The position numbers and the translations under genes are program-made. This document shows, piece by piece, positions 45,072 through 53,750 of a stretch of DNA of 64,000 nucleotides; the stretch's first letter is position 1, and each line of letters starts with the position of its first letter. The notes under the pieces were generated by a model, which worked only from the letters and a program-made list of their open reading frames with translations, searched no databases and was not told the DNA's origin. The stretch is from Allokutzneria sp. A3M-2-11 16 (GTDB lineage Bacteria; Actinomycetota; Actinomycetes; Mycobacteriales; Pseudonocardiaceae), in the NCBI RefSeq assembly GCF_024213555.1, contig NZ_JANAVO010000001.1, positions 1,364,001 to 1,428,000 on the forward strand, read 5' to 3'.

Positions 45072-45272
45072 GCGCGACCTCCTACTGGGCGATCCGGGTG
45101 ACCCAAAAGCGGATTACCCGGGACGGGAAGTCTGTCATGGGTGTGCTACGTCACGCATCCGCCCGGCGTGCGTCACCCCGTCAGTGGCACCGACCACTAC
45201 CTACCGGCGAGTAGTAAGACGTATGCTTCGCCGAACCGGCCGTCCTCACGCAGCGGAGCAAGGGAGCGGCGG

Positions 45273-45905
45273 ATGACCCAACCACTGGGCCGGCCCTGCT
45301 CAGGGCTCGCCCCGACAACGAGAGCGACACTGCGCCCGATACCGAGCAGTCCAGTGCCGAGCACCGACGTGTGGCAGCTCGTCGACGCGGCGCAGGACGG
45401 CGACGTCGAGGCATTCGGCGAGCTCTACGACCGCTACGTCGACGTGGTCTACCGCTACGTGCTGTTCCGGCTCGGCGACCGCGCGCTCGCCGAGGACGTG
45501 ACCAGCGAGACGTTCCTGCGCGCCCTGCGCCGCATCGGTTCCGTCAGCTACCAGGGCCGCGACGTGGGCGCCTGGTTCATCACGATCGCCCGCAACCTGG
45601 TGCTCGACCACGTGAAGTCCAGCAGGTACCGCTTCGAGGTGCCGACCGCGGAGCTCGGCGAGACCCGCGAGGAGCACGCGGGCCCTGAGCAGTCCGTCGT
45701 CCGCGACGCCACCAACGCCGAGGTGCTGCGCTGCGTCCAGCAGCTCAACTCCGACCAGCGCGAATGCATCGTGCTGCGGTTCCTGCACGGCCTGTCGGTC
45801 GCCGAGACCGCCGAGGCGATGGGCCGCAACGAGGGCGCGGTCAAGGCGTTGCAGCACCGGGCGGTGCGCAAGCTCGCCGAGCTGTTGCCCAAGAGCCTGC
45901 GCTGA
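45273..45905 (+). CDS. BldN-like ECF sigma factor
   Basis: 210 residues. Sigma-2 region VEAFGELYDRYVDVVYRYV and LAEDVTSETFLRALRRI (near 45-90), WFITIARNLVLDHVKSSR, then sigma-4 SDQRECIVLRFLHGLSVAETAEAMG with KALQHRAVRKLAELLP. These segments closely resemble Streptomyces BldN, an ECF sigma controlling aerial growth. In S. coelicolor bldN also lies near rex and is followed by rsbN, its anti-sigma gene, and a HAD gene. ATG at 45273 with GGGAG six bases upstream. Here only a 55-codon stub occupies the rsbN position. Confidence 0.88.
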   Translation: MTQPLGRPCSGLAPTTRATLRPIPSSPVPSTDVWQLVDAAQDGDVEAFGELYDRYVDVVYRYVLFRLGDRALAEDVTSETFLRALRRIGSVSYQGRDVGAWFITIARNLVLDHVKSSRYRFEVPTAELGETREEHAGPEQSVVRDATNAEVLRCVQQLNSDQRECIVLRFLHGLSVAETAEAMGRNEGAVKALQHRAVRKLAELLPKSLR

Positions 45906-45975
45906 AGGTCGCTTGATCGTGGCGTAACCGATCCGGTATCACCTCGTTTGTCCAGTCTGGGAGGGACGGGCGACG

Positions 45976-46143
45976 GTGGATGCGCAGGATTCCGAACGCG
46001 AGGCCGAGGTCGTGGCGCTGCTGCGCCGCGCCTCCCCGCGCGATGCCCCCGACCGGGAGACCCGGGACCGGATGAGGGCCAGGCTGCTCGCCGAGCTCAG
46101 CGCCGCCCAGCCAACGGCGACAGTGCGCATCGACACCTGCTGA
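45976..46143 (+). CDS. 55-residue ORF in the anti-sigma position, possible rsbN remnant
   Basis: GTG-started frame encoding a highly charged, likely helical peptide ([20 protein letters not shown] and [11 protein letters not shown]). The layout, a helix ending in RARLLAEL, resembles the N-terminal helix of actinobacterial anti-sigma proteins that precedes their membrane span, but no hydrophobic segment follows. It lies 70 bp after the BldN-like gene and 92 bp before the HAD gene, exactly where rsbN is found in Streptomyces. It could be a decayed gene, a minimal anti-sigma, or a chance frame; GC-rich codon bias supports coding. Confidence 0.5.
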   Translation: MDAQDSEREAEVVALLRRASPRDAPDRETRDRMRARLLAELSAAQPTATVRIDTC

Positions 46144-46235
46144 CCGGGCCGATCCGCGCATCCGCGGCGCCGGGCGATCGCTACCCTGGAGCGGGTCATA
46201 CGCAGGCCCGACGAACAAGGACCGGAGGCGCTGAG

Positions 46236-47129
46236 GTGCCACTTTGGCGCAGGGGTGTTGACAGCTCGGACCGGGAGTCCCGGGCGATCCTGGCGGGCGA
46301 GGCGTCGGCCGAGGCCGCGGCGGCGGAGCTGGAAGCCTCCCTCGCCGTGCCGCCGGACCTGACCGCCGCGGCCTTCTTCGACGTGGACAACACGATGATG
46401 ATGGGCGCGTCGATCTTCCACTTCGCCAGGGGGCTCGCGGCGCGGAAGTACTTCACCACCTCCGACCTGGCCGGGTTCGCCTGGCAGCAGCTGAAGTTCC
46501 GGGTCGGCGGCAAGGAGGACGCCGAGGGCATCCGCAGCAGCCGGGAGCAGGCGCTGTCCTTCGTGGCGGGCCGCCCGGTGGACGAGCTGGTCACCCTCGG
46601 CGAGGAGATCTACGACGAGCTGATGTCCGAGCGGATCTGGTCCGGCACCAGGGCGCTGGCGCAGATGCACCTGGACGCGGGCCAGCGGGTCTGGCTGGTC
46701 ACCGCGACGCCGGTGGAGCTGGCCCGGATCATCGCCCGCAGGCTCGGCCTGACCGGGGCGCTCGGCACGGTCGCGGAGAGCGTCGACGGCGTCTACACCG
46801 GCCGCCTCGTCGGTGACCTGCTGCACGGGCCGGGCAAGGCGCACGCGGTCCGCGCGCTCGCCGCCCGCGAGGGCCTGAACCTCCGCCGCTGCACGGCCTA
46901 CTCGGACTCGGTCAACGACGTCCCGATGCTCTCGGTGGTGGGCACCGCGGTCGCGGTCAACCCGGACCAGGGCCTGCGCGACGTGGCCAGGGCGCGCGGC
47001 TGGGAGATCCGCGACTTCCGCACCGGCCGCAAGGCCGCCCGCATCGGCGTTCCGTCTGTCCTCGGCGCGGGCGCCGTGGCCGGGGCCTTGGCGGCGGGCA
47101 TGGCCTACCGCCGCCGCGGCCGCTCCTGA
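46236..47129 (+). CDS. HAD-IB family hydrolase, SerB-like
   Basis: 297 residues. The HAD nucleophile motif is [17 protein letters not shown] (near 46-62), motif [10 protein letters not shown] near 152, and motif [13 protein letters not shown] and [11 protein letters not shown] near 225. The HAD-IB lineage includes phosphoserine phosphatases and membrane-linked phosphatases; mycobacterial SerB1 (Rv0505c) occupies this place. The hydrophobic, Ala/Gly-rich C-terminus ([16 protein letters not shown]) could anchor it to the membrane. GTG 46236 follows GGAGG with seven bases. Confidence 0.88.
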   Translation: MPLWRRGVDSSDRESRAILAGEASAEAAAAELEASLAVPPDLTAAAFFDVDNTMMMGASIFHFARGLAARKYFTTSDLAGFAWQQLKFRVGGKEDAEGIRSSREQALSFVAGRPVDELVTLGEEIYDELMSERIWSGTRALAQMHLDAGQRVWLVTATPVELARIIARRLGLTGALGTVAESVDGVYTGRLVGDLLHGPGKAHAVRALAAREGLNLRRCTAYSDSVNDVPMLSVVGTAVAVNPDQGLRDVARARGWEIRDFRTGRKAARIGVPSVLGAGAVAGALAAGMAYRRRGRS

Positions 47130-47135
47130 CGGGTC

Positions 47136-48632
47136 CTAGCCGGGAACCGGCGCCTGCTCGCAGACCGAGCCGGGCGCGGGCAGCGCTCCGGTGTCGAGAT
47201 AGGCCAGCAGGGCCGAGTCGACGCAGGGCGTGTACCCGAACAGGAACCCGTGGTCGCCGCCGGTGACCTGGAGCAGCCGACCGCCGAGCCGCTGGGCCAT
47301 GGCCGGACCACCGGCGAACGGGGTCGCCGGGTCGCGGTGCGCGTGCATGATCAGCGGAGGCACCGCGAGGCCGTTGTCGGCGATCTTCACCTGCGGCTTG
47401 GGCGGATGCGGCCAGAACGCGCACGGGACGTCTGCCAGACCCGCCTCGCGCCCGATGAACGGGTACCGGGAGCCGAGGTGCTCCGCGGCCCGCTGGTAGG
47501 CAGCCGGGTTCCTGGGCCAGCGGGCCTCCCCGCACGTGACGGCGGCGAACACCGACCAGACGGTGGGCGCCTTGTAGTGCTCACCGCCGGGGAAGCTCTG
47601 GATCGAGTCCCCGCCCAGCGCGGCGAGCAGGCCGAGCATTCTCCTGGCCGTGCCCTGCTCGCGGATTTCCTTGAGCATCTTCTCGGTCAGCGGCCAGGCC
47701 CCGCGACCGTTGCTGGCGAAGCCGGTTCCGCTGGTCAGCCTGCCCCCGGTGAGCAGAAGATCGGGGAACTGCGGGTCGCGGATCGGCTCGCGGTCCAGGC
47801 GAGCCCTCAGCTCGTCCCACGTCCGGCGCGCCTCAGCGGCGGTGCTGCCGAACCCGGCGGTGGCGTGGCGTTCGGCCAGCCAGGCGAAGAAGTCGGTGAT
47901 CCGGATCTCGCGGGCCTCCGGCTGGGCGAACCGGTGCGGGCGCCAGATCCAGTCCAGGTGCACAGCCCCGCTCAACGCCAACCTGGTGAGCCGTCGCGGG
48001 AACAAGGTCGCGTAGACCGCGCCGAGGTAGCTGCCGTACGACCCGCTCACAAAGCCGATTCGCTGCTCGCCCAGTGCCGCGCGAACCTCGTCCATATCGC
48101 GCGCGGTGTTCTCCGTGGTGACCTCCGGCAACAGCTCGCCGGAGTTCTTGCCGCAGTTGCGGGCGAAATCGGCCTCCGGCGCGAAAGGCGATTCAGGAGT
48201 ACGAGCCGCGACATAGCCGGAGCAATCCAACGGAGTGCCGTTGTCAGTCCCTCTCGGCGAGACGCCGATCAGGTCGTACCGCTGCGTCACCTGCTCCGGC
48301 AACATCTTGGCCTGGACCATCGCGGCCCAGGTGAACAGCCCGTCAGGTCCTGGACCGCCGGGATTGGTCAGCAGCACACCGCGGCGCTCGGCCGGTTTCG
48401 CCGCCTTGATCCGGCTGATCCCGATGCTGATCCGACGGCCTTGTGGCCGGTCGTAGCGCAACGGCACCGGCACCCGCGCGCATTCGATCGTCACCGCACC
48501 CGGCGGCGGCGCCCCGACAAAGCCCGCGCAGTCCCCCCACGCGGGCCCGGGTCGGGCGATGGCCACCGGGGCGATGACGGCCTGCACCATCCCCAATGCG
48601 GCAGCCACCGCCACAACACGCACAGCAGTCAT
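47136..48632 (-). CDS. Secreted alpha/beta hydrolase, TAP-like peptidase family
   Basis: 498 residues with a signal peptide (hydrophobic 2-26, APVAIARP). The alpha/beta hydrolase core has GVLLTNPGGPGPDG (oxyanion loop), the nucleophile region FVSGSYGSYLG, Asp in HAHRDPATPF and His in GGDHGF, so the Ser-Asp-His triad is complete. Relatives are tripeptidyl aminopeptidases of Streptomyces. The nucleophile elbow reads SGSYG rather than GXSXG at its first position. The ATG at 48632 follows GGAAGGGG. It converges on the HAD gene with six bases between stops. Confidence 0.88.
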   Translation of the reverse strand: MTAVRVVAVAAALGMVQAVIAPVAIARPGPAWGDCAGFVGAPPPGAVTIECARVPVPLRYDRPQGRRISIGISRIKAAKPAERRGVLLTNPGGPGPDGLFTWAAMVQAKMLPEQVTQRYDLIGVSPRGTDNGTPLDCSGYVAARTPESPFAPEADFARNCGKNSGELLPEVTTENTARDMDEVRAALGEQRIGFVSGSYGSYLGAVYATLFPRRLTRLALSGAVHLDWIWRPHRFAQPEAREIRITDFFAWLAERHATAGFGSTAAEARRTWDELRARLDREPIRDPQFPDLLLTGGRLTSGTGFASNGRGAWPLTEKMLKEIREQGTARRMLGLLAALGGDSIQSFPGGEHYKAPTVWSVFAAVTCGEARWPRNPAAYQRAAEHLGSRYPFIGREAGLADVPCAFWPHPPKPQVKIADNGLAVPPLIMHAHRDPATPFAGGPAMAQRLGGRLLQVTGGDHGFLFGYTPCVDSALLAYLDTGALPAPGSVCEQAPVPG

Positions 48633-48712
48633 GTCGCGTCCCCTTCCGTTCACGAAGGAAACGTAGCCATGGGAGGACGTGGCTATTAGTGCGCGCGATC
48701 ATCGCCAAACAG

Positions 48713-48730
48713 GGAGAAACGCGTTTCTCC
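48713..48730. promoter_or_regulatory. 18-bp perfect palindrome
   Basis: GGAGAAACGCGTTTCTCC is a perfect palindrome 15 bp after the YbjQ stop and 81 bp before the TAP-like hydrolase start, both on the minus strand. With no loop it is more likely a dimeric regulator site than a terminator. Confidence 0.5.
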
Positions 48731-48744
48731 GATACTGACACTTG

Positions 48745-49122
48745 TCATCGGCCGGGCTGCTGGTTCAGCGGCGCGATGAAGACGGCGGTGCCGTAGGCCG
48801 CGATCTCCGTGCTGCCGGGCATGATGTCGCCGCTCTCGAAGCGCATCGCGAGCACGGCGTTGGCGCCCATGCTCGCGGCGTTCTGCTTCAGCCGCCCGAT
48901 CGCCTCGAACCGCGAGTCGTCGAGCAGCTTGGTGTAACCGGCCTGCTCGCCGCCGAACATGCCCTTGAAGCTGGCGCCGATGTCGGAGAACGCGTTGCGG
49001 CTGCGCACGGTCGAGCCGAACACCTCGCCGATCACCCGGACTACGCGGTAGCCGGGCACGTCGTTCATGGTGCTGACGAGGATCGGTGGTGGCGCGGGCA
49101 TCGGCGGCATGGGTTGGTTCAC
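48745..49122 (-). CDS. YbjQ family protein (PF01906)
   Basis: 125 residues. After a short Pro/Met-rich N-terminus it has the YbjQ fold: ILVSTMNDVPGYRVVRVIGEVFG, then LLDDSRFEAIGRLKQNAASMGANAVLAMRFE, each stretch recognisable in shorter parts. These pentameric proteins are described as putative heavy-metal-binding, but no role is established. It lies between the acyltransferase and the hydrolase in the same direction. Confidence 0.88.
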   Translation of the reverse strand: MNQPMPPMPAPPPILVSTMNDVPGYRVVRVIGEVFGSTVRSRNAFSDIGASFKGMFGGEQAGYTKLLDDSRFEAIGRLKQNAASMGANAVLAMRFESGDIMPGSTEIAAYGTAVFIAPLNQQPGR

Positions 49123-49185
49123 CGCGCGATGCTAACCGCGTTATCCGGCTTCCGTCGGGAGAACGGCGGTGTTCAACCGGGGCGG

Positions 49186-50187
49186 TCAACCGAGGAAAAC
49201 GTTGCGGCGCTGGGTGAGCAGCCGGTAGAGCGTCTGCTGGATGGTCTCGCGCACCTGGTCGGTCAGGTTGAACACGAGCATCGGGTCGTCCGCCGCCCCG
49301 GCCTCGTACTGGTCGGTGGTGATCGGCTCGCCGAACTCGATGTACCACTTCGACGGCAACGGGACCAGGCCCAGCGGCCCGAGGTGCGGGAAGAACGGCG
49401 TCACCGGGAAGTACGGCAGGCCGAACAGCCGGGCCAGGGCCTTCACGTCGGCGATCATCGGGTAGATCTCCTCCGCGCCCACGATCGAGCACGGGATGAT
49501 CGGCACCCCGGTGCGCAGCGCCGCCGACACGAAACCGCCGCGGCCGAAGCGCTGGAGCTTGTACCGGTCGCGGAACGGCTTGCCGATTCCCTTGAAGCCC
49601 TCCGGCCAGACTCCGACCAGCTCGCCGTTGCGCAGCAGGCGCTCCGCGTCCGCGCTGCACGCCAGCGTGTGGCCCGCCTTGCGGGCGAGCGCGCCGAGCA
49701 CGGGGAACTTGAAGACCAGGTCGGCGGCCAGCATCCGCAGGTGCCGTTCGGCCGGGTGGTGGTCGCGGACCGCGAGGCCCGTCATCACCGCGTCCATCGG
49801 CATCAGCGTGCCGGAGTGGTTGGCCACCAACAGCGCGCCGCCCTCGGCGGGCACGTTGTGCAGGCCGATCGTCTCGACGCGGAACCACTTCTCGTACAGC
49901 GGCCGCAGCGGCGGGAACAGCACGTTGTCGGTCAGCTCCCGGTCGAAGCCGAACTCGTCGACCTCGTAGTCACCGGTGAGCCGCTTGCGCACGAAGGCGA
50001 GGGCGTCGGTCAGCCCGCGCTCCCACGCGGACTCCTCGCGCACCTGCTCCTGGTCGTCCGGCTTCTCGTCCTGGGGCGGCACCTCGTCCATGGACGGGAT
50101 GGGGCGCACCGGCGCTGACCCCGCTGGCTGCTGCTGCTGTTGCTTGCGCGCCACCGAGCGGATCGGGATCACTCGTGCTCCTGCCAT
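49186..50187 (-). CDS. 1-acyl-sn-glycerol-3-phosphate acyltransferase-like protein (Rv0502-like)
   Basis: 333 residues. An unstructured N-terminus with a poly-Gln tract (KQQQQQP) precedes an acyltransferase domain: catalytic His in LVANHSGTL (near 123), VWPEGFKGIGKPF (glycerol-phosphate site near 190) and VPIIPCSIVGAEE. It probably acylates lysophospholipids or a glycolipid at the membrane. The ATG at 50187 is eight bases from GAGGAGG. It follows the epimerase gene by 21 bp, the mycobacterial order Rv0501-Rv0502. Confidence 0.85.
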   Translation of the reverse strand: MAGARVIPIRSVARKQQQQQPAGSAPVRPIPSMDEVPPQDEKPDDQEQVREESAWERGLTDALAFVRKRLTGDYEVDEFGFDRELTDNVLFPPLRPLYEKWFRVETIGLHNVPAEGGALLVANHSGTLMPMDAVMTGLAVRDHHPAERHLRMLAADLVFKFPVLGALARKAGHTLACSADAERLLRNGELVGVWPEGFKGIGKPFRDRYKLQRFGRGGFVSAALRTGVPIIPCSIVGAEEIYPMIADVKALARLFGLPYFPVTPFFPHLGPLGLVPLPSKWYIEFGEPITTDQYEAGAADDPMLVFNLTDQVRETIQQTLYRLLTQRRNVFLG

Positions 50188-50208
50188 CGTCTTCACCTCC
50201 TCACTCCC

Positions 50209-51255
50209 TCATCGGCCCAGCCGGGCCAGTACTCCACGGATGCCCCGCTCGGCATCGGTGACGAGTTCCGGGTCGATCACCGGCCGCAGGCCGCGGCCGC
50301 GCACGTAGTCGTCGAACGCCTGCTGCGTGGTCCACCTCGGGGTGAAGCCGAACTGCTCGCGCAGCTTCGCCGTGTCCACCACCCTGCCGAAGTTCAGGAA
50401 GCGCATCTGCTCCGGCGAGAAGTCCACCAGCCGCGCGCCGCGCACCACCTGCGCGAAGGGCTGCACCGCGAAGCTGGGCACCGGCAGCGGCACCCGGCCC
50501 GCCCGGCGGATGGCCTGGGAGAGCAGCAGCAAGCCGTCCGCTCCCGCGTTGAACACCCCTGGCAGGTCGTGCAGCGTCGCGCGTTCCAGGATCGCGAGGG
50601 CGTCCTCGGAGTGCAACAGCTGCACCCGGGCGTCGTAGCCGAGCACGGTCGGCACCACCGGCAGCGCGAAGTACCGGGTCAGCACCGTGTCGATGCGCGG
50701 ACCGATGAAGTTGGTGAACCGCAGCGTGGAGATGGTGACGTCCGGGCGGCGCCTGCCGAAGCCGCGCACGTAGCCCTCGACCTCCACGGCGTCCTTGGCG
50801 TAGCCGGAGGACGGCAGGTCCTTGGGGCCCATCGACTCGGTGAACACCGCGGGATCGCGCGGGCTCGAACCGTAGACGGCGGTGGTCGACTTGACCACGA
50901 ACTTGCGCACCAGGTCGGACTTCTGGCACGCGGCCAGCAGCTGCATCGTCCCGATGACGTTCATTTCCTTCATCGCCGTGCGGCCGGTCGACCCGGGGTT
51001 GGCCGAGAGCGAGGCGTGCACGACGGTGTCCACCTTGGCGGTGGCGATGACCTTGGCGATCAGCGGGTTGCGGATGTCGGCGCGGACGAACTCGGCCCGG
51101 CCCATCCGGCCCATCCGGCGCAGCAGGTCGCGCGGCGGGGGCACGGTGTCCACCCCGAGCACGCGTTCGATGTCCGGGTTCGCGGCGAGGCGAGCGGCGA
51201 GGTGGCCGCCGAGGAACCGGCTGACCCCGGTGACGAGAACGACGTTGGGCGCCAT
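50209..51255 (-). CDS. NAD-dependent epimerase/dehydratase, GalE2-like
   Basis: 348 residues of the extended SDR family. The nucleotide motif VLVTGVSRFLGGHLA (TGXXXXXG) is at about 6-20, ADIRNP near 59, and catalytic Tyr/Lys in SSGYAKDAVEVE. It corresponds to Rv0501 (galE2) by position. Substrate is uncertain; despite the name, mycobacterial homologues are not proven UDP-galactose epimerases. A 234-bp gap with a terminator precedes it. Confidence 0.85.
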   Translation of the reverse strand: MAPNVVLVTGVSRFLGGHLAARLAANPDIERVLGVDTVPPPRDLLRRMGRMGRAEFVRADIRNPLIAKVIATAKVDTVVHASLSANPGSTGRTAMKEMNVIGTMQLLAACQKSDLVRKFVVKSTTAVYGSSPRDPAVFTESMGPKDLPSSGYAKDAVEVEGYVRGFGRRRPDVTISTLRFTNFIGPRIDTVLTRYFALPVVPTVLGYDARVQLLHSEDALAILERATLHDLPGVFNAGADGLLLLSQAIRRAGRVPLPVPSFAVQPFAQVVRGARLVDFSPEQMRFLNFGRVVDTAKLREQFGFTPRWTTQQAFDDYVRGRGLRPVIDPELVTDAERGIRGVLARLGR

Positions 51256-51433
51256 GCGACTCCCTGGGCACTGGCGGTGAAGGGTGGGATGTTACCCGCC
51301 GGGAGCTTCGCAGGAGATCGCCCGATCGTTAGCCGCATCCCGGCCGTGTCACCGTTCTGGACGAGTGCGTTTCCGATCACTGTGTGCTCCGGCTCACCGC
51401 GAGGCTCGCCCGAGGACGCCCTGAGCGCGCGAA

Positions 51434-51465
51434 CGCCCGCGCCGGAACGGTGCCGGGCGCGGGCG
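51434..51465 (-). terminator. Terminator after the bS22 gene
   Basis: Perfect 10-bp stem CGCCCGCGCC (51434-51443) / GGCGCGGGCG (51456-51465), 25 bp past the bS22 stop. It fits a highly expressed ribosomal protein gene. Confidence 0.6.
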
Positions 51466-51489
51466 ACGAGCTAAACCGCAGGGGCGGCC

Positions 51490-51591
51490 TTACTTGCCCT
51501 GCTTGCGACGCGCGTGGCGGGTCTTGCGAAGCAGCTTGCGGTGCTTCTTCTTCGACATGCGCTTGCGACGCTTCTTGATGACCGAGCCCAT
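51490..51591 (-). CDS. Small ribosomal subunit protein bS22 (AURKAIP1/COX24 domain)
   Basis: 33 residues, extremely basic: [19 protein letters not shown] then [14 protein letters not shown]. It is nearly identical to the mycobacterial protein encoded at Rv0500B, found in the small ribosomal subunit near the decoding side. AAGGA lies six bases before the ATG. It is flanked by the excisionase-like HTH gene as in mycobacteria and ends at a GC-rich terminator. Confidence 0.92.
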   Translation of the reverse strand: MGSVIKKRRKRMSKKKHRKLLRKTRHARRKQGK

Positions 51592-51718
51592 GCGGGTTCC
51601 TTCGCTGTTGACGTTTGCGTATTTCGAGCTTCTCGCACGCCCACGCACACCTGCCGGCGGCCTCGGGCACGCAGCGGCTTACCAGAGTACCTGGACGGGC
51701 CGGAGCCCCTCGCGTCAG

Positions 51719-51934
51719 CTATCCAGCCGAGTAGTACGCGTTCTCCAAGTAGGCGTGCACCTCGTTCTCCGGGACCCGGAACGAACGACCCACCCGCACC
51801 GCGGGCAGCTCACCCGAGTGGACCAGGCGGTACACGGTCATCTTGGAGACCCGCATGATGTCGGCCACCTCGGCGACCGTCAGAAACTGGACCTGACCGA
51901 GCCTGTCGTGGTTCTTCTCCCTGCCAGTCGGCAT
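51719..51934 (-). CDS. Excisionase-type helix-turn-helix protein (Rv0500A-like)
   Basis: 71 residues: a MerR-like winged HTH, FLTVAEVADIMRVSKMTVYR and LVHSGELPAVRVGRSFRVP, ending YLENAYYSAG. This is the Xis/BldC-like fold without an effector domain. It is conserved next to bS22 and proC in actinobacteria; it is not evidence of a phage because no integrase or phage gene is near. Target unknown. Confidence 0.88.
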   Translation of the reverse strand: MPTGREKNHDRLGQVQFLTVAEVADIMRVSKMTVYRLVHSGELPAVRVGRSFRVPENEVHAYLENAYYSAG

Positions 51935-52044
51935 GTGTCACCGCGTCCTTCATCGCCACGTGGCGCGCCGCCGGCTTCCCCTCCGGCGGACTCAACACGC
52001 ACGCGCTCCCTGTGAGGGTAACCGGGCTGGAGTGACTGAAGCGA

Positions 52045-52863
52045 CTACCGGGAACTTCCCTCATGGGCCTGGCCCAGCTCGACCGACCGGTCCCGCGCGG
52101 CCTCGATCGCCGCGAGCAGCGCCGCACGCACGCCGTGCCTCTCCAGCTCCCGGATGGCCATGATCGTGGTGCCCGCGGGCGAGGTCACGGCCTCGCGCAG
52201 GGCGACGGGGTGCTCACCGGAGTCGCGCAGCATCTTCGCCGAGCCGATGGCCGACTGGATGATCAGGTCGGCGGCGACGGCCCTGGGCAGGCCGAGCAGG
52301 ATGCCCGCGTCGATCATGGCTTCGACCAGGAAGAAGAAGTACGCCGGGCCGGAGCCGGAGAGCGCGGTGACCGCGTCCTGCTGCGCCTCGGGCACCCGGA
52401 CCACCCTGCCGACGGCGCCGAGCATGCCCTCGGCCAGCGCCAGGTGCTCCTTGGTGGCGTGCCGCCCCGCGGAGATCGCGCTCATCGCCTCGCCGACGAC
52501 CATCGGGGTGTTCGGCATGACCCGGACCACCGGGGTGCCCTCGGGCAGGCGGCGCTCGAAGAGCGCGGTCGGCAGGCCCGCGCAGAGCGAGACCACGAGC
52601 TTGCCCTCGGCCAGCGTCCCGGACAGCTCGTCCAGCACCGGCTCGATGTCCTGCGGTTTGACCGCGACCACGAGCGCGTCGGCCAGCTTCGCCGCCTCGG
52701 CGACCTCGACCGAGCGCACGCCGTAGCGCTGGGTCAGCTCGGCGGAGCGCTCCGGGTGGCGCTCGGTGAACATCAGCTCGGCGCACGGGTGCCCGGAGGC
52801 GAGCAGCCCGGACAGCAGCGCCTCACCGATCTTCCCCGCACCCAGTACCGCGATCGTCGTCAT
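52045..52863 (-). CDS. proC: Pyrroline-5-carboxylate reductase ProC
   Basis: 272-residue NADPH enzyme for the last step of proline synthesis. The Rossmann motif VLGAGKIGEALLSGL is at about 5-19, VAVKPQ near 70, VRVMPNTP near 119, and the C-terminal proline-binding signature ALSGSGPAYFFFLVEAM with SPAGTTI near 235. The ATG at 52863 gives the family length. A proline dehydrogenase gene lies 880 bp away, so synthesis and breakdown are side by side. Confidence 0.94.
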   Translation of the reverse strand: MTTIAVLGAGKIGEALLSGLLASGHPCAELMFTERHPERSAELTQRYGVRSVEVAEAAKLADALVVAVKPQDIEPVLDELSGTLAEGKLVVSLCAGLPTALFERRLPEGTPVVRVMPNTPMVVGEAMSAISAGRHATKEHLALAEGMLGAVGRVVRVPEAQQDAVTALSGSGPAYFFFLVEAMIDAGILLGLPRAVAADLIIQSAIGSAKMLRDSGEHPVALREAVTSPAGTTIMAIRELERHGVRAALLAAIEAARDRSVELGQAHEGSSR

Positions 52864-52919
52864 GACCGAAAAGCCTAGTCCCGCCCTGCTCAGCGGGTTG
52901 GACTGGTGAACCCCGGGGG

Positions 52920-53750
52920 TCAGCCCGCGCTGGTGAGGGCGAGCTGGCGGGCCTGGCAGACGAGCTTGCCGGAGGAGTCGATCACTGTGGCGTCCTCGTC
53001 GAACCACTGGCCGAGCACGGCGCGGGAGTCGACCTGCAGGCGCAGCCAGCCCGAGCTGGGGCGGGACCGCAGCAGCGCGGTCAGCTGCACCGTAGGCGAC
53101 CAGCTGAGCCTGCCCAGGTTGAACGTGACCGGCATCGAGATGTCCCCGGCGACCAGGGCGAACAGCGGATCGGGCTGGCTGTCGCGCGGGCGCACCCACA
53201 GGCGCAGGCGCAGCGGGTCCCCGGTGTGGCCGGACAGGAAGCCCGCGCCATCGGGGTCCAGCATGACCTGGCACGCCTTGGCCATCCGGAAGGTCTTGGC
53301 CGCGTCCGTCGCGCCGACGTCGATCGCCCGCGCCGGGGGCTCGGCCGGCAGGTCGGGCAGGTCCGACCACGCGGGGACCGCGTCGGGCAGCCTGCCCACG
53401 GTGATCATCGCGTGCACGCAGGTCCGGCCGCGCTGCAACAGCTCGGCCTGGACGACGGTGACCGTGCGCCCCGCCTTGGCCACGGTGGTGCGCACCAGGA
53501 CCGGGCCGAGTTCGGGCGTGTGCAGGAAATCCGCGCTCACGCTGAGCGGGTCGAGGCCTCCTGCGCCGCCGGGGTCCACCGCGGACAGCGCCGTCCTGGC
53601 CATCAGCGCCAGCAGGTAACCGCCGTGCGGTTTGCCGCCGATCGTCCAGTCCGCGGCCAGCTCGCCGGTGAAGCTGCCGTCGCCCATCGGGCGCACGGTC
53701 GTCGCGATGGCGAAGGGGGTGACCCGCACCGGGTCCGTGCGCAGTCTCAT
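52920..53750 (-). CDS. Thioesterase-family (double hotdog) protein
   Basis: 276 residues with two hotdog-type halves. The first has the acyl-CoA thioesterase-like GGKPHGGYLLALMARTAL (near 38-55) and VSADFLHTPELGPVLVRT; the second has LRLRLWVRP and MPVTFNLGRLSWSPTVQLT. This is the TesB-like fold used for acyl-CoA hydrolysis or recognition. The substrate is not known. The ATG overlaps the proline dehydrogenase stop by four bases. Confidence 0.8.
   Translation of the reverse strand: MRLRTDPVRVTPFAIATTVRPMGDGSFTGELAADWTIGGKPHGGYLLALMARTALSAVDPGGAGGLDPLSVSADFLHTPELGPVLVRTTVAKAGRTVTVVQAELLQRGRTCVHAMITVGRLPDAVPAWSDLPDLPAEPPARAIDVGATDAAKTFRMAKACQVMLDPDGAGFLSGHTGDPLRLRLWVRPRDSQPDPLFALVAGDISMPVTFNLGRLSWSPTVQLTALLRSRPSSGWLRLQVDSRAVLGQWFDEDATVIDSSGKLVCQARQLALTSAG

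Noticed and set aside
45072-45272. Operator-like sequences (ACTAC/GTAGT, GTCACGCA/TGCGTCAC) upstream of the sigma gene
   Set aside because: Arms are 5 bp or direct rather than inverted and match no known consensus.
51719-51934. Excisionase-like HTH gene as a sign of a prophage or integrative element
   Set aside because: No integrase, attachment repeats or phage genes are near, and the gene is part of conserved actinobacterial order.
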